A stretch of DNA of 64,000 nt from contig NBAY01000047.1 of the NCBI GenBank assembly GCA_002794775.1, positions 124,001-188,000 on the forward strand, given 5' to 3'. This DNA is from Porodaedalea pini. Lineage: Eukaryota > Basidiomycota > Agaricomycetes > Hymenochaetales > Hymenochaetaceae. Shown one piece after another: positions 1 to 12,825 of the stretch. A program made the position numbers and the translations under genes. The notes under the pieces are model-generated. The model was not told the origin of the DNA. It saw nothing but the letters and a program-made list of their open reading frames with translations, and did not search any database. Position 1 is the stretch's first letter. The number at the start of each line of letters is the position of its first letter.

Positions 1-1604
1 GCAGAATGGCCGAGTTAGTACCGTTAGTGAAGCCAGTTGTACCAACTGAAGGGTCGGCTCGGATCCCTGAGCAATCACATTCCATTAGTAAGGCAGATGC
101 CGAAGTCTAATGTTTACACTTGCAGTAGTTATCAACCGTCTGGTTAGCGGTGACGACGACAGAGTATCGCTGCGCGGGGAAGATGACAAGCTGAGAGACT
201 GAAGAGAAAAGACATGAGTCTCGATGTGGAAGAATGCCTTGAGGATACTTACCGTCGACAGGATCAGTCTCGACACCGTCAGCCTCAATCACAGTCATGT
301 TGTGTCCGTCGATAGAGAAGGTATACCTTGAAGGTATCAGTTAATTCCAGGCTACATTAAAGAGAGATGCCGTTGCTCACGATGGGAAACAGCTTGCGCT
401 GACGATACGGAACCGATAGCTGACGATAGACAGATAAGTATGCAGGGAAATGATGGTGCCCTCCTCGCTCGACTCACCGCTGCCCCTGAGTGACATTCAC
501 GACGGCAAGAGGTCCCGTTCCGTCTCCGTTAGCATTCCTTCCAAGACCATTGATGGTCGTCGTATCGGGTGTCCTGTTTTTTCAGTCTTATTAGTACCTT
601 CCATTCGACAGTATATGTGAGTGACTTACGGGTCCACGTCCCCCTACAGATGCGCAGTGATGATTACATTGAGTACTGGCCTTGAATTCTTTAAACTCAG
701 AAAATTCCATACCGTATTAGGGAACAAGCTCGGAGCGACATGCTGATACCAGTCCCCAAGGGTGATGACAGTGGTTGCATCGTCCACATCGTAGAGAGAT
801 GCTTGGGGATCGTTTGGATCGTAGAGAACCAGAGGACCTCTAAAAAAAAGCAAAATCACACGGTCAGTACATCACGTAAGCAGATCGTGGGAAACTATTG
901 CCTTAAACCATCACAGTACTGTGTACTATCGTGAGAATGATACCAATATGTTCCCGATTGTCCAGGGACGCTGAAGTTGTACCTAACGGGGATTGAGCAG
1001 CGTCAAGCACTCGAACTCGGCACAGAATAGAATTAACTCTTACAGGAACGAATTCCCTGGAATTATGGGGCATTGGCTGACAAAACTTGGCCCATCCTGA
1101 CAACAGTAAAAAAACAAATAGATAATACAAATGAAAAATATTTACCATCTCAGTAGTTCCGGCCTGGAACAATCCTTTAATGGATCAAGGGTGTTAGTTC
1201 GTTGAACAGGGATAAGGGACTGGAACGTACCATGCCAATGCTGTGAAGAAAACCATAAGCGTCAAGGTCCTACTTCAGACGCTTCGGAAGACTCACAATA
1301 GAAGTAGCACGACGCATGGAAGTGTCAGTGAGACTGTCGGTCACGTTGATTTGCAAGTTGTCCCCAATGTTTGCAGAGATAAGAGGGCCGGGGAACGTGC
1401 CGTTAGCGACGACAGTTCTGGAGTTTGCTCGCAGTCAGCACAACAGAGAGCGCCTGACGATGCGTAAGTTCACTTACGACCGAGTCACTCCGTCGGAGCA
1501 AGATTCTGATTGCTGATAGTCAACGCCGTCGACACGATGGCGGCGTGAGCCAGGCGTGTCAGAGACAGAGAGAGGATGGAAGAAAGTAGAGCAGCCTTGA
1601 ACAT
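1..1604 (-). CDS. laccase (multicopper oxidase), 5' part; cut by window edge, apparent frameshift
   Basis: Laccases are secreted copper enzymes that oxidise phenols with O2. The start at 1604 opens a typical signal peptide (about 21 residues, ending LAHA-A). Spliced exons then give the first copper motif HWHG (split by an intron), the second motif WYHSH, the stretch [15 protein letters not shown], then a block ending in SIDGHNM and [12 protein letters not shown], a block with [19 protein letters not shown], and finally [17 protein letters not shown] at the window edge. These match the first two cupredoxin domains in order; the third domain lies outside. About eight short introns are needed. 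One, before RGPLVLYDP, uses a GC donor. Oddities: at about 1489-1499 the frame runs into TGA, and one missing base explains it, because the expected APDGVTRS continues in the next frame. The junction after FPNT also does not splice in frame with canonical sites. It is either a recent pseudogene or a sequence error; the family assignment is firm. Confidence 0.85.
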
Positions 1605-1691
1605 TGCGAGTGAAGCTGAGAGTAGCGGAGGTCAGTTCAATGAAGGGATTGCGGTCGCTGGACTGCTGAAGAGAAGGCTCTCCACGCTCTC

Positions 1692-1700
1692 CTTTTTATA
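1692..1700 (-). promoter_or_regulatory. TATA box of the laccase gene
   Basis: The minus strand reads TATAAAAAG about 90 bases upstream of the proposed laccase start at 1604. This is a usual distance for a fungal core promoter with a short 5' UTR. Confidence 0.5.
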
Positions 1701-4297
1701 CGTTTCAAAACCAAAATTCCAGAAAATCATTCAGAGCGGCGGGCAGCGTCTGAGCAAGAGTTTGAAGAAAGTCGCGCGACGGAACGCACTCTCGATCTGT
1801 AAATGTCGGCTCCGTTCATACATGGGCAGTGAGTACCGTAAGTGAGACTACAGCATAGCCATTCCAGGCTAAGTGTGCTGGCCGACAAGAAATCGCAGAA
1901 AATGGCGCCTGTATCGGTAAACCTGAGAAAGCACCGAGAAGCCAAGATCCATATAAAACACGCGGCGCGCAAGCGCCGAGATAAGGCACGCGAGATCGGC
2001 GAGTAAAAGGTGATGATCACTTTGTGCGCGGGGGTGGGAGCGAAAAAACGTTGCATTTCAATTGTTAGTGGCCGCGGGTCCGATGAGCAGGGCGCTGAAG
2101 CGTTACATGCAACCGGTGGGAAGGAAGCGATGCATCGTGCCAGCATCCGTACCTCCGTCCTGTCGTGGGTAGCTCTTTCCGTGAGACATATCTGCGACCA
2201 GCGATTCATGACTCGACCACATCGGCGCATCACTTGCTCACAAACATCGACATATCGAGGTTGCGCAGGGTATGTAACTGGCGCATGTTGTTTCAAGTTG
2301 AGCTAGCCGAGATGATGAAATGCGTCAACAAACAGCGCCTCCCGGTAGTATGGACACGGCGCAGTAGGCGCTGATGTATCCGAACGATCGCATCAAGTAC
2401 AGGCCCAAAAAAGATTGTATGTGTTTGAGCAGCAGCAGCAACATTCTGTCCCTGGTCTTCTTCGTTAGTGGAAAAGAGAGTTCTTTCTTACTGGACCACC
2501 GATAGAGGGTTGTGCCTCTGATGCTTCTTCTCCGTTGGTCTGGGCCAGGCCTGGGAGTGCAAATCATTGAGAAGCTGAAGATGTGAGAAACCGGTCTTAA
2601 TTTGTCCATGGGATAAACTGTCTTTATCCGGAGTTAGTCTAATTTACCGAAAAGGCAAGAGTCGGACCTAAGTACCTGAGAATACGTGCATGAGAAAACT
2701 GTCCTTCGTCTCAATTGAAGAGAACTTATACAGGAGATGCCTGAGACATATACCTCTGCCCGTCTCCAATATCTGTTCAGACTAATCTCGGAGTACTGCT
2801 TTTCACATTTCCAGAGTCCAGAATAGCTAGCATCCGGTAGAAAATCAGACTGGGAACGAATGAATCCTGTCAGCACCTACGCACAACGATGACTATATGA
2901 CTTACCCACGACATGTGAAGAACATAGTCTTCATGATGCCGAACAAGTCCGACAGCACCGTACACATGCACTTCCATTGAGAAACAAGTTCGGGATGGTG
3001 TCTCCTCGACCACACGGGGTTCAGGGGCATAGTGAAGTGACGGTAACTCACTAAAGTGTCAGATGTCGCGCCGGGAAATCATAATGCACTACTAAGAGCG
3101 ACATGTCGTGGAACGTGTGAGACGCACAAGAGCTCATCGCTGAATTCCGGTTCGCGCGACGGCACGGCATTGACTCTCAGGAGACTTTCCATTTGCGAGA
3201 CTTGGCTTGCCAGGTCGCGAACACAAAGCCCGCGAAGAGAAGAGAAATACTGTAGCTGCGCCGACTTTCCGGGGTTTCAATCCATAAATTGACATGGCAC
3301 ATAGTCTGAGATAGTCATCTTAGATTCGTGATTTCTCCTGCAACAAAGTAGCCCCTGGACGGCGAGACACAGACGATGGAATGTAGCTTCACCCTATCAA
3401 GCCCCGATGACTTAGAGAGAATACTTCGCGCGGTGATAAGGCCTTGATCCAAGAAATTGACACAAGTTCGGCGAGTGCGCGCCGCCTTACGCTTTCATGC
3501 ACAGAGCATTCGTCATCTTAAAGAAGGTAACTCCATGCTCCGCGATTGATGAGATGCGACACATCTGATGCCGATTTTGCAGTGGCACGGCGGCAAAGCA
3601 GGGAGAGAACGTATACCACGGAAGGACAGCTCAGCCTGCTTTGTGCTATCATTGCGTGCCTGAGTCAAATATATCAACAACAAATCTCCCTGAATCCTTC
3701 ACAACACCAACCGATGAGCCAAGGCATGTTGCACCATAAACCTGAGGGACGATTCCCTCAGGACACATTCGGTCTTGTGAAAACTGTTGAATAGTCAGCC
3801 TCGTACGCTTCATACAAACGCAAGCGCTGCATTATTAATATTGACTCAACTTTTGCGAGCATTGTAGATCTTCTTTCTTACTGCAGGACAGAAGACAAGC
3901 AGGCTACCCCAAAGACTGGAAGCTAAAACGGTGTACTGATTCCTCGAGGCTGACAGCAAGGCGCCCAAAGTTACACTCAAGTCTGATCGCGAAAGCAAGG
4001 CATTGCTTTTCAAGTTCAACAACTTGTAGTGGGTCAGGTCATTCCCTCTTCCCCCAGAAGAATTTCAAAGCAGGATGTTGATGCAACAAGCAATCAATTG
4101 TGAGGGTTCAGTAGACGTCTTGAAGACGCGAAGGATACGAGTGAGTGCGCGTACAAAAGATTAGAAAATGAGAAGATGTCAGCTTCGGATTAGGCCGGCT
4201 AGAGGCTTACCCAAACGGGCATTAGATAGGATTTGCCTCACTCTTTACCCTTGTCGACACGGCTCGACGCTCATTATCTCTCTCTCCAACATCCATC
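1701..4297. other. gene-poor stretch between laccase and phosphoglucomutase
   Basis: About 2.6 kb with no recognisable gene. The first several hundred bases should hold the laccase upstream region. Open frames here (for example 1727-2296 minus, 3056-3292 plus, 3546-3794 plus) have no recognisable motif and no exon-like continuation. A degenerate gene on the minus strand around 2600-3050 cannot be excluded. Confidence 0.4.
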
Positions 4298-6272
<1,975 letters not shown>

Positions 6273-6841
6273 TGGGTGTCAGGTCTTTGGTAGGAGGGCG
6301 CGAGTAATGACTTAGACACGAAGAGAAGCGCCAAAGCAATGCAAATGTATAAGTAAAGAAACAAACTTTGCATGTAAGAACCACCTAAAATAGAGGGAAA
6401 CCCGAGACCTAATATACAATGTGTGTTATGGTCACCGTTCGGGACATTGTTATAGAGAGCATCGCAGAAAGGAGGAAAGGGCTTTTCACGGTGAGCACGG
6501 TGAGAAATTGTACTCCAGGCTACCATTGGTACTGCACACACGATACGATCTCCCTAGTTCAACTGACTTACCCTTCATTGTGAGTAAGCTACAAGACCTG
6601 AAATTTTTTCAATTCCTTGGTCTGGACTTTGCACATGAAGCAGCCAAGCACGCTGTTTCGGAGTGTCGGATAGAAAGCTTAAAATATCATCTGTAAAAGG
6701 AAGTGGAATCCCAGTGATCTCATTCTGATGTCACGTAAACTTAACTTTGGTGTCTTTCTTCGACGAGACGACTTACAGGAAGCCTGTCTACCACACCGGG
6801 TCTGCATCTGGAATCAAATAAGGAAGGAAGGAAAGAGTATC
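6273..6841. other. intergenic region
   Basis: About 570 bases between two genes on the same strand. It must contain the phosphoglucomutase 3' end and the promoter of the next gene. Short frames (6421-6696, 6728-6964) are not recognisable and the second overlaps the real start at 6842. No repeat was seen. Confidence 0.4.
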
Positions 6842-8113
6842 ATGCCGCTTCCAGACTCGATTTTCAAACAGATCAAGCAACTCATCCCGCCGCTGAACGG
6901 CACGTTGCACAAGGGCCAGTCGGGTCTGTACCTCCAAGGTACATGTTCTAGCCTTCAGTACTGAAGTGAGGTATACAGGGAGAGTTGGAGTATTAGGAGG
7001 TGCACTTGAGTGAGTATTGCATAATGGGTCGACCTTGCGAGGCGGTGGAAACTGATTGGGTTCGGACAGTTATACCGGTGCACCATATTTTGCTGCGATA
7101 TCTGCGCAAAGACTAGTACGCCGACCTCTTTCATCTGCTCATTGGCTGGACTCCTAATGGATGCATTGTGCAGGGTGCAGACATGTCGCATGTCATCTGC
7201 TCACCGACTGCAGCAGGTGCCATTAAGGGGTACGCGCCGGATCTCATCGTCCATCCCATCCTTCGCGAGGATAAGTGCGTCTTCGCTCTTAAATACCCCA
7301 TCAAGCTCTAAACCCTCTTTTCCAGATCTCACGAATCTGTTAAATCCGAGCTCAACGCACTATTACAGCGATTGCATGTGCTCGTCGTCGGGCCAGGGCT
7401 GGGGCGCGAAGACTACATGCAAGACTATGCACGCATCGCTGTTGGACTCGCACGGGAGCAGAAGATGTACCTCGTCCTCGATGCGGATGCACTGTACATG
7501 GTTGGAAAAGATCCTAGCGTGATCCGCGGCTATGAGAAGGCGGTCCTCACACCGAATGTCGTAGAGTTCAAGCGACTCAGTGAAGCAGTTGTATGTACTG
7601 CAACTTCTTCTCTATCAATGACATTTACAAATATCCTTGCCTGCTTCGCAGAACATCGATCCGTCGACAAAGCTATCTAAACGCGCTCAGCTCGTTTCGG
7701 AAGCGCTGGGCGGTGTCACTATCATCCAAAAAGGCCCAGAGGATCTCATCGCCGTGCACCCCTCCTCTGCAGGCTCTGATCCGCAAACTACCACCGTCGA
7801 CGCACCCGGTGGGCTCAAGAGGTGCGGTGGACAGGGTGACGTGCTCTCGGGTGCGACCGGCGCGTTCCTCGCGTGGGGCAAGTGCTTCGAGGATGGCACT
7901 TGGGGTGCGGAACGCACCCCTGGGAAGGTAGGAATACCTGTGTCGCGTATTCCGTTCCTCGGTGCGGCGGGAGCATCGATCGTTACTCGTACTACGTCGC
8001 GGAGAGGGTTTAAGAAGATGGGACGGAGCTTGATTACGGCGGACTTGATTGACGAAGTCGGGGGCGCCTTTGAAGAGGTGTTTGGCGAAGAGGCGGGGAA
8101 AGGGAAATTGTAA
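6842..8113 (+). CDS. ATP-dependent (S)-NAD(P)H-hydrate dehydratase
   Basis: Repairs damaged NADH and NADPH by dehydrating the S-hydrate at the cost of ATP (YjeF C-terminal/carbohydrate-kinase fold family). Exons 6842-6923, 6979-7009, 7070-7115, 7174-7274, 7326-7590 and 7652-8113 add up to 328 residues in frame, close to the family size. Motifs in order are RVGVLGG followed by [57 protein letters not shown], and the nucleotide/active-site loop [14 protein letters not shown] near the C-terminus. The exon joins are chosen because they restore the continuous family pattern. Neighbours on both sides run in the same direction. Confidence 0.93.
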
Positions 8114-8317
8114 GAATGAAGTTAAAATGTACCTGTGAATGTAGACACCGTTCTGATGTCAAAGGATAGAATTTAGAAAGTCGAACCTCTGCTTCGTCGG
8201 CAATTCCCGGGTTATATCTATATAGGACCATTCTCAGGTTATCACGCTCAACCCAAGCGACGATGAGCTAGCAGCACACAAACCGTCCATCCTATTCTTG
8301 ACCACGTCCTTGATTGA

Positions 8318-9430
8318 ATGCTATCGACAGAATCCGGCTCATCTCCAATTAGCAGCTTCAATGTCCAAGCCGTTACCTCAGGCGGTTGCAGTGAAGAAGC
8401 AGAGGAACCTGAAGACATCCTCTCAGCTTTTCTGGGAGTCCTCTACAACTATACGGCGATAACGCATGCCGATTCTGGAACAATTTTTTCCTATACATAT
8501 CCAGGTCCGAGCTTATGCGTCAATGGCAACGCAGCGCCTTCGGAGGAGGATACAGACTCCCGATGGACATCGGACCCGATTAAACTGACGTTGCATACAC
8601 CTAACACTCAGGCGCGTAACTGGGCGCTGCATGCGTCGAGCATATGGGCGGCGGCAGTCTTCCTGGCTGATCATATAGCTGAGCTCGACCTCGGACGCTT
8701 CATGCACATTTCGGAGGCCCGTAGGGACTGTGCAGACCCAGATCTCAGGTTCGAGGCACTGGAGCTGGGAGCGGGTGCGGGATTGCCAGGGCTACTCGTT
8801 GCGAAGTGCCTGGAGAGGATTGAGGAAAGTGGACGGACGAGTGGGAGCGGGGTGAAGAACTGGGGTGTCACGCTGAGTGATTATCCCGATGACTTGCTCA
8901 TTGAGACTTTGCGCGAGAACGTACGTCGGAATGGGTTCGGCGACGAAAACTGTTTGGCAGACCTTTCCCCGGGGCAAGATCGTATTTTTATTATACCCTA
9001 TGCGTGGGGTGAAGACTCCTCAGCCCTTCGCTCTTCTCGAGACAGCAATGCTGGGCTGAGGGGCTTTGATCTGATCATCGCGTCGGATACACTCTGGAAC
9101 GCCGCACAGCATAACACCTTCGCGCGTACGCTCTACCTGCTACTCCGGCGCACATCCAACGCACGGGTACACCTCGTTGCGGGTCTGCACACGGGTCGCT
9201 GTGTGCTCTCTGAATTCTTCCACACCGTACGTTCTGTCCACCGACTTGGGGATTATGGCACCAAGGCGGAGAATGATGGACCAGCGGCGAGGCTGGAGGT
9301 TCTGGAGATTAGTGAACGGGAAGTTAACTGCGACGGGAAGAGAGAGTGGAGGGAGGAGAGAGGAGGAGAGGATGAAGCAGAGAGGCGGCGTTGGGTGGTG
9401 TGGATTGTACTCGGCTGGGTAGGCTTATAA
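8318..9430 (+). CDS. EFM7/NNT1-like lysine methyltransferase (methyltransferase family 16)
   Basis: A single-exon protein of 370 residues. The SAM-binding motif I is ELGAGAGLPGLL (about residues 148-159), preceded by a WALHASSIWAAAVFLADHI segment typical of this family and followed by LSDYPDDLLIETLRENV, where the DYPD is characteristic of the yeast Nnt1/Efm7 group that methylates elongation factor 1A. Further on come FDLIIASDTLWN and a HLVAGLHTGR strand. The last 40 residues are charged and low in complexity before the final VVWIVLGWVGL. The substrate is inferred from family resemblance and not shown here. No introns are needed. It lies 205 bases after the hydrate dehydratase on the same strand. 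Confidence 0.8.
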   Translation: MLSTESGSSPISSFNVQAVTSGGCSEEAEEPEDILSAFLGVLYNYTAITHADSGTIFSYTYPGPSLCVNGNAAPSEEDTDSRWTSDPIKLTLHTPNTQARNWALHASSIWAAAVFLADHIAELDLGRFMHISEARRDCADPDLRFEALELGAGAGLPGLLVAKCLERIEESGRTSGSGVKNWGVTLSDYPDDLLIETLRENVRRNGFGDENCLADLSPGQDRIFIIPYAWGEDSSALRSSRDSNAGLRGFDLIIASDTLWNAAQHNTFARTLYLLLRRTSNARVHLVAGLHTGRCVLSEFFHTVRSVHRLGDYGTKAENDGPAARLEVLEISEREVNCDGKREWREERGGEDEAERRRWVVWIVLGWVGL

Positions 9431-10794
9431 TAAGCTGTACGCTTTCCTTTAATCCAGCTTGAGTTATGCCACTTACGTTGTTATTGTTTAATAATTGTGT
9501 AATAAATTTGCATGCGAGTTGATCTTCTCGATCTGTCTATTATCGGTAATTTACAGGTTAGCTCACAGAGAGAGACAGTTGGCAGCAGCACCGCAGTACC
9601 CTGGTTGATGTGTCAGGCATAATGTAAGCTAGACTACCACTTCCTCACCACTAAGAAGTCATATATACAAGAAAGATACCATTATGAGATGTAAAGGCGT
9701 TTGTGTTTGGGATGAGATCAGCAGCGGACTTCAGACCGGAGCTTGAAGTGCTTCTTGCGCGACGTGTTACATCACGTGCATATATATATGCATTACTTGT
9801 GAGGCGCCGCTGAAGTCGCTCAGAAAAACTAATAATTATAACTTTGTGTTTAATGTGAGTCTAGATCTTTTTGCAGTTCATCCAACTCAAAATATTATGT
9901 GATAGCATGCAACTTGAACCCGAACTGACACTATTTCATTTCATCTGATCTCTTTTCTCTCAGTCTCCATTTCTCTTTATCTCTTAGCCTCAGCCTCTTT
10001 CTACCCTTTGTGTTCTTCATCTTCTCTCTATTTCTCTCTCTATCTAATCGACCAGTTACAACCCGCTGGTCCTGACAATTAGACCTGACCCAAGCTGGAC
10101 CAGCCTTACTCAGTCCCTATGGTTTCCCGCTCAACTAGATAATCTGTGTGTCAATGCACCTTTAGCGACAGTCTCCAGCTACCATCACAGTATGCATTTC
10201 CATTGGTATCATTACCACGTAATCCATCATCACAGATTCATCACTTCCCTTGCACTCGATCGCTGTTCTCTGTATAGATATCTCGGTTAGTATTCCTTTG
10301 AATATGTTCACGCCTCTGCTGCCTTTATATTCACTACAGGAGTCCTAATAGGATTGTACATTTTTTAATTTGTTTGTACTCTGAGGACTTTACTAAAAAT
10401 TTGTGCGAAGTTGAATTTCGGTGGCATAAACGGGGTACACAAAAAGAAGACATGAAAAAGGCTGAGGATTTTTTTTATATTTTGACTAGTACTTGCAGCA
10501 TGTATCGTATAATTAATATTGCGTTCCGAACTCTTCGTCGATATTGCGGAACCTCAAGCGGAGTTACAAAAGCTAAACCTTAAACGAGCAGCGCGATTAG
10601 GTCACGTGACGCTACATTTATAATCATCATCATCTTCTACTACATCAACACTACTACAACAGGAGAAAACGCGAAGAAAACCAGCGGGGCAGTGCATAGC
10701 ACAATGATAGGTACTGCCACCTGAAAGAAATGGTCGTTGTGTGTCTCTAACGGTGTTGCTAGGAACGGCACAGCCTGAAGCCATAAGAACCAAT
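9431..10794. other. intergenic region with pyrimidine-rich tract
   Basis: No gene recognised. A strongly CT-rich tract lies at about 9945-10060. The remainder up to 10794 is the upstream region of the F-box gene. The open frame at 10374-10583 has no recognisable feature. Confidence 0.4.
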
Positions 10795-12601
10795 ATGCTT
10801 CAGAGCTCGGTGCTATTCAAAAACCGCATCTCCATGGGTGCCTTAGCACGCTTGGTCGACGATGCGATTCTGAAGATTTTATGTTTATGCGGAATCATCG
10901 ATTTACTGCGTATTGAACAGGTCAGTGTCGCTCTATGTGATACTAAGGACGCAATGAACTCATAATACCTACTAAAATTTTCAGACGTGCAAATATCTCA
11001 GAATGCTAACAACAAATCGGGAGGTGTGGCATGCTGTTTTACTGAGATCTCCGCGCGAGTTCGCACCCAGCATCATACCCACTCAAAAACGCGAGGAAGC
11101 CGACTTTCGTGACCTTGCGTTGAGAGCTATGCGGGGCTACGGAAATTGGACATCTGAGTATCCGAAGCCACTCTGGAGACTTTCTCTGAATATACAGCAC
11201 TCTGATCGCATGCTCAGCGACCTCCAATTTCTTCCTGGAGGGAGATTCCTGCTTTACTTCACCGATAACACACTGTACTGTTTTGATGTGAAACGAAACA
11301 TATACGTCTTGGAGCGCAAGAACGACTGCTTGGAGCTCCTCCAGTCTACTTATCAATTGCAGTCTGATGGAGAAATCATCAAAGTGTCCATTATTGGTCG
11401 TGGAGACATCAGAACTGCGATGTATGTGCTCCTATTGATATTAGCATCAGTTTATGTTAATGGCTATCATCTTCCTAGTGTTGTCCAGGTTGAAGTGATA
11501 GAAATAAACCTCGGGACTGGGCAGTGCGAGTTAATTAACAAGATAAATATGGAATGGTCTAATCTGAGCAGAGCAGCCGGCGGAGAGTATCTGATGCTTC
11601 GTGTGCCCTCCTTAATCGGAAAACATATCATGATTCCATATCTCGTCGGAAACTATGCTGATGATCCGTCGAGAGGCGCTATAGTCGTCGATTTTGTGAC
11701 TAGCTCTGCCATTCTTCTGTCCTTACAGAATTGTGTGAGTAGTCCTACATTTACTCCATGTTTAATGTAGCTTTGCTAACCTCACCTCTAACTTTTGTAG
11801 GGCGACACTAGTATTGATTATGAATCACCCGTCGGCTTTTCAGGCAGCCATTTACTTTACATGACTGGTCGCCGCTCGCAAGCTCCGGCCGTACACGCTG
11901 TCCCTCTCGCGCAATTCAGGGGATGTTGGAGAAGCTCTGAAGACGTAACAAAATGGATCAAATGCGATGTTCGGCCTGAGCATGATCATGCTTGTCAGAT
12001 TTTACATCTCTCACCTCTCGGCCCACCGTCAAACTTCCATATGTCGGTTCATCCTTCAACTTGGCTTGATCTAGAGAAGGTACGGTTTACGAACCCTGCT
12101 GTCGCATCGCTTTTATTGGTCGATATCAGCTTCATCTGGGTTGATGACAGCGTGCTCCCATATGGTACCCAAACGTGTCACTCATCGAGACATTTTCAAC
12201 TGCAATTTGCTGAGGTCACAGCGACCTCTGACGAGGTTTCTGCCGCGGCCCGCTCGGGGCCTTTCGGGATGTTTATCCGTAGCAGTTTTCCTTCCATGTC
12301 AGAACAAAACGAGGAACCCAGCTTTCGAATAGCGTGGAGCAATATGCCTTCCCGAAATGGCCGCCTGGCGGCCTGCATCCGGACGAACGGACCTCAGGAT
12401 AAGCCGCGATCGCAGGCGGTGGCTTTTCGGGTGAACGCACCATCTATCGGAGTTTTGAAGCATCTCAAGGAGAGAGTCGTGCGTCATTTTGTTCTGGATT
12501 ATTATACGAGTATTGCTTTGCATTCTTCTTGTCTTCGAGACCCTGATAACCTTGAGCCTGTTCCAAACACTGCCGAATTCGTCGTTGAAGGTTACGATTA
12601 A
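10795..12601 (+). CDS. F-box protein
   Basis: Exons 10795-10920, 10985-11734 and 11801-12601 join in frame to 558 residues. Residues from about 15 to 60 form an F-box: LARLVDDAILKILCLCG, then DLLRIEQTCKYLRML and REVWHAVL. This indicates a substrate adaptor of an SCF ubiquitin ligase. The rest has repeated short beta-strand-like blocks (for example LQFLPGGRFLLYFTDNTLYCFDV) as in F-box proteins with a propeller-like C-terminus common in Agaricomycetes, but no clear WD40 signature. The ATG at 10795 is the only in-frame ATG that gives a compact N-terminus before the F-box. The target is unknown. Confidence 0.82.
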
Positions 12602-12825
12602 TCACTACTATCTTCATATGAACTTACGATGCATGTATCAGGATCTGTATCAAGAAAATATTGGTTATTATGATGTGTACAGCAAGTAAAATACATGTAT
12701 GATACAGGACAATGTCGCATGCACAGGATTCCGTGATGATGTGAAGAAAAACAAAAAAAACAAGGGAGGTTACGCAGAAGTGCGATTACGAGACTTCAAG
12801 AAGCTCAAGGAGGATGAAAGTCAAA

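Noticed and set aside
1727..2296. Minus-strand frame of 189 codons upstream of the laccase
   Set aside because: No recognisable domain, rich in Cys, Arg and Ser as expected for chance frames, and it covers the laccase TATA region.
7116..7173. Protein-like stretch [14 protein letters not shown] inside the hydrate dehydratase gene
   Set aside because: It has GT and AG ends, and removing it joins AQRL to [15 protein letters not shown], the conserved family order; it is intron sequence.
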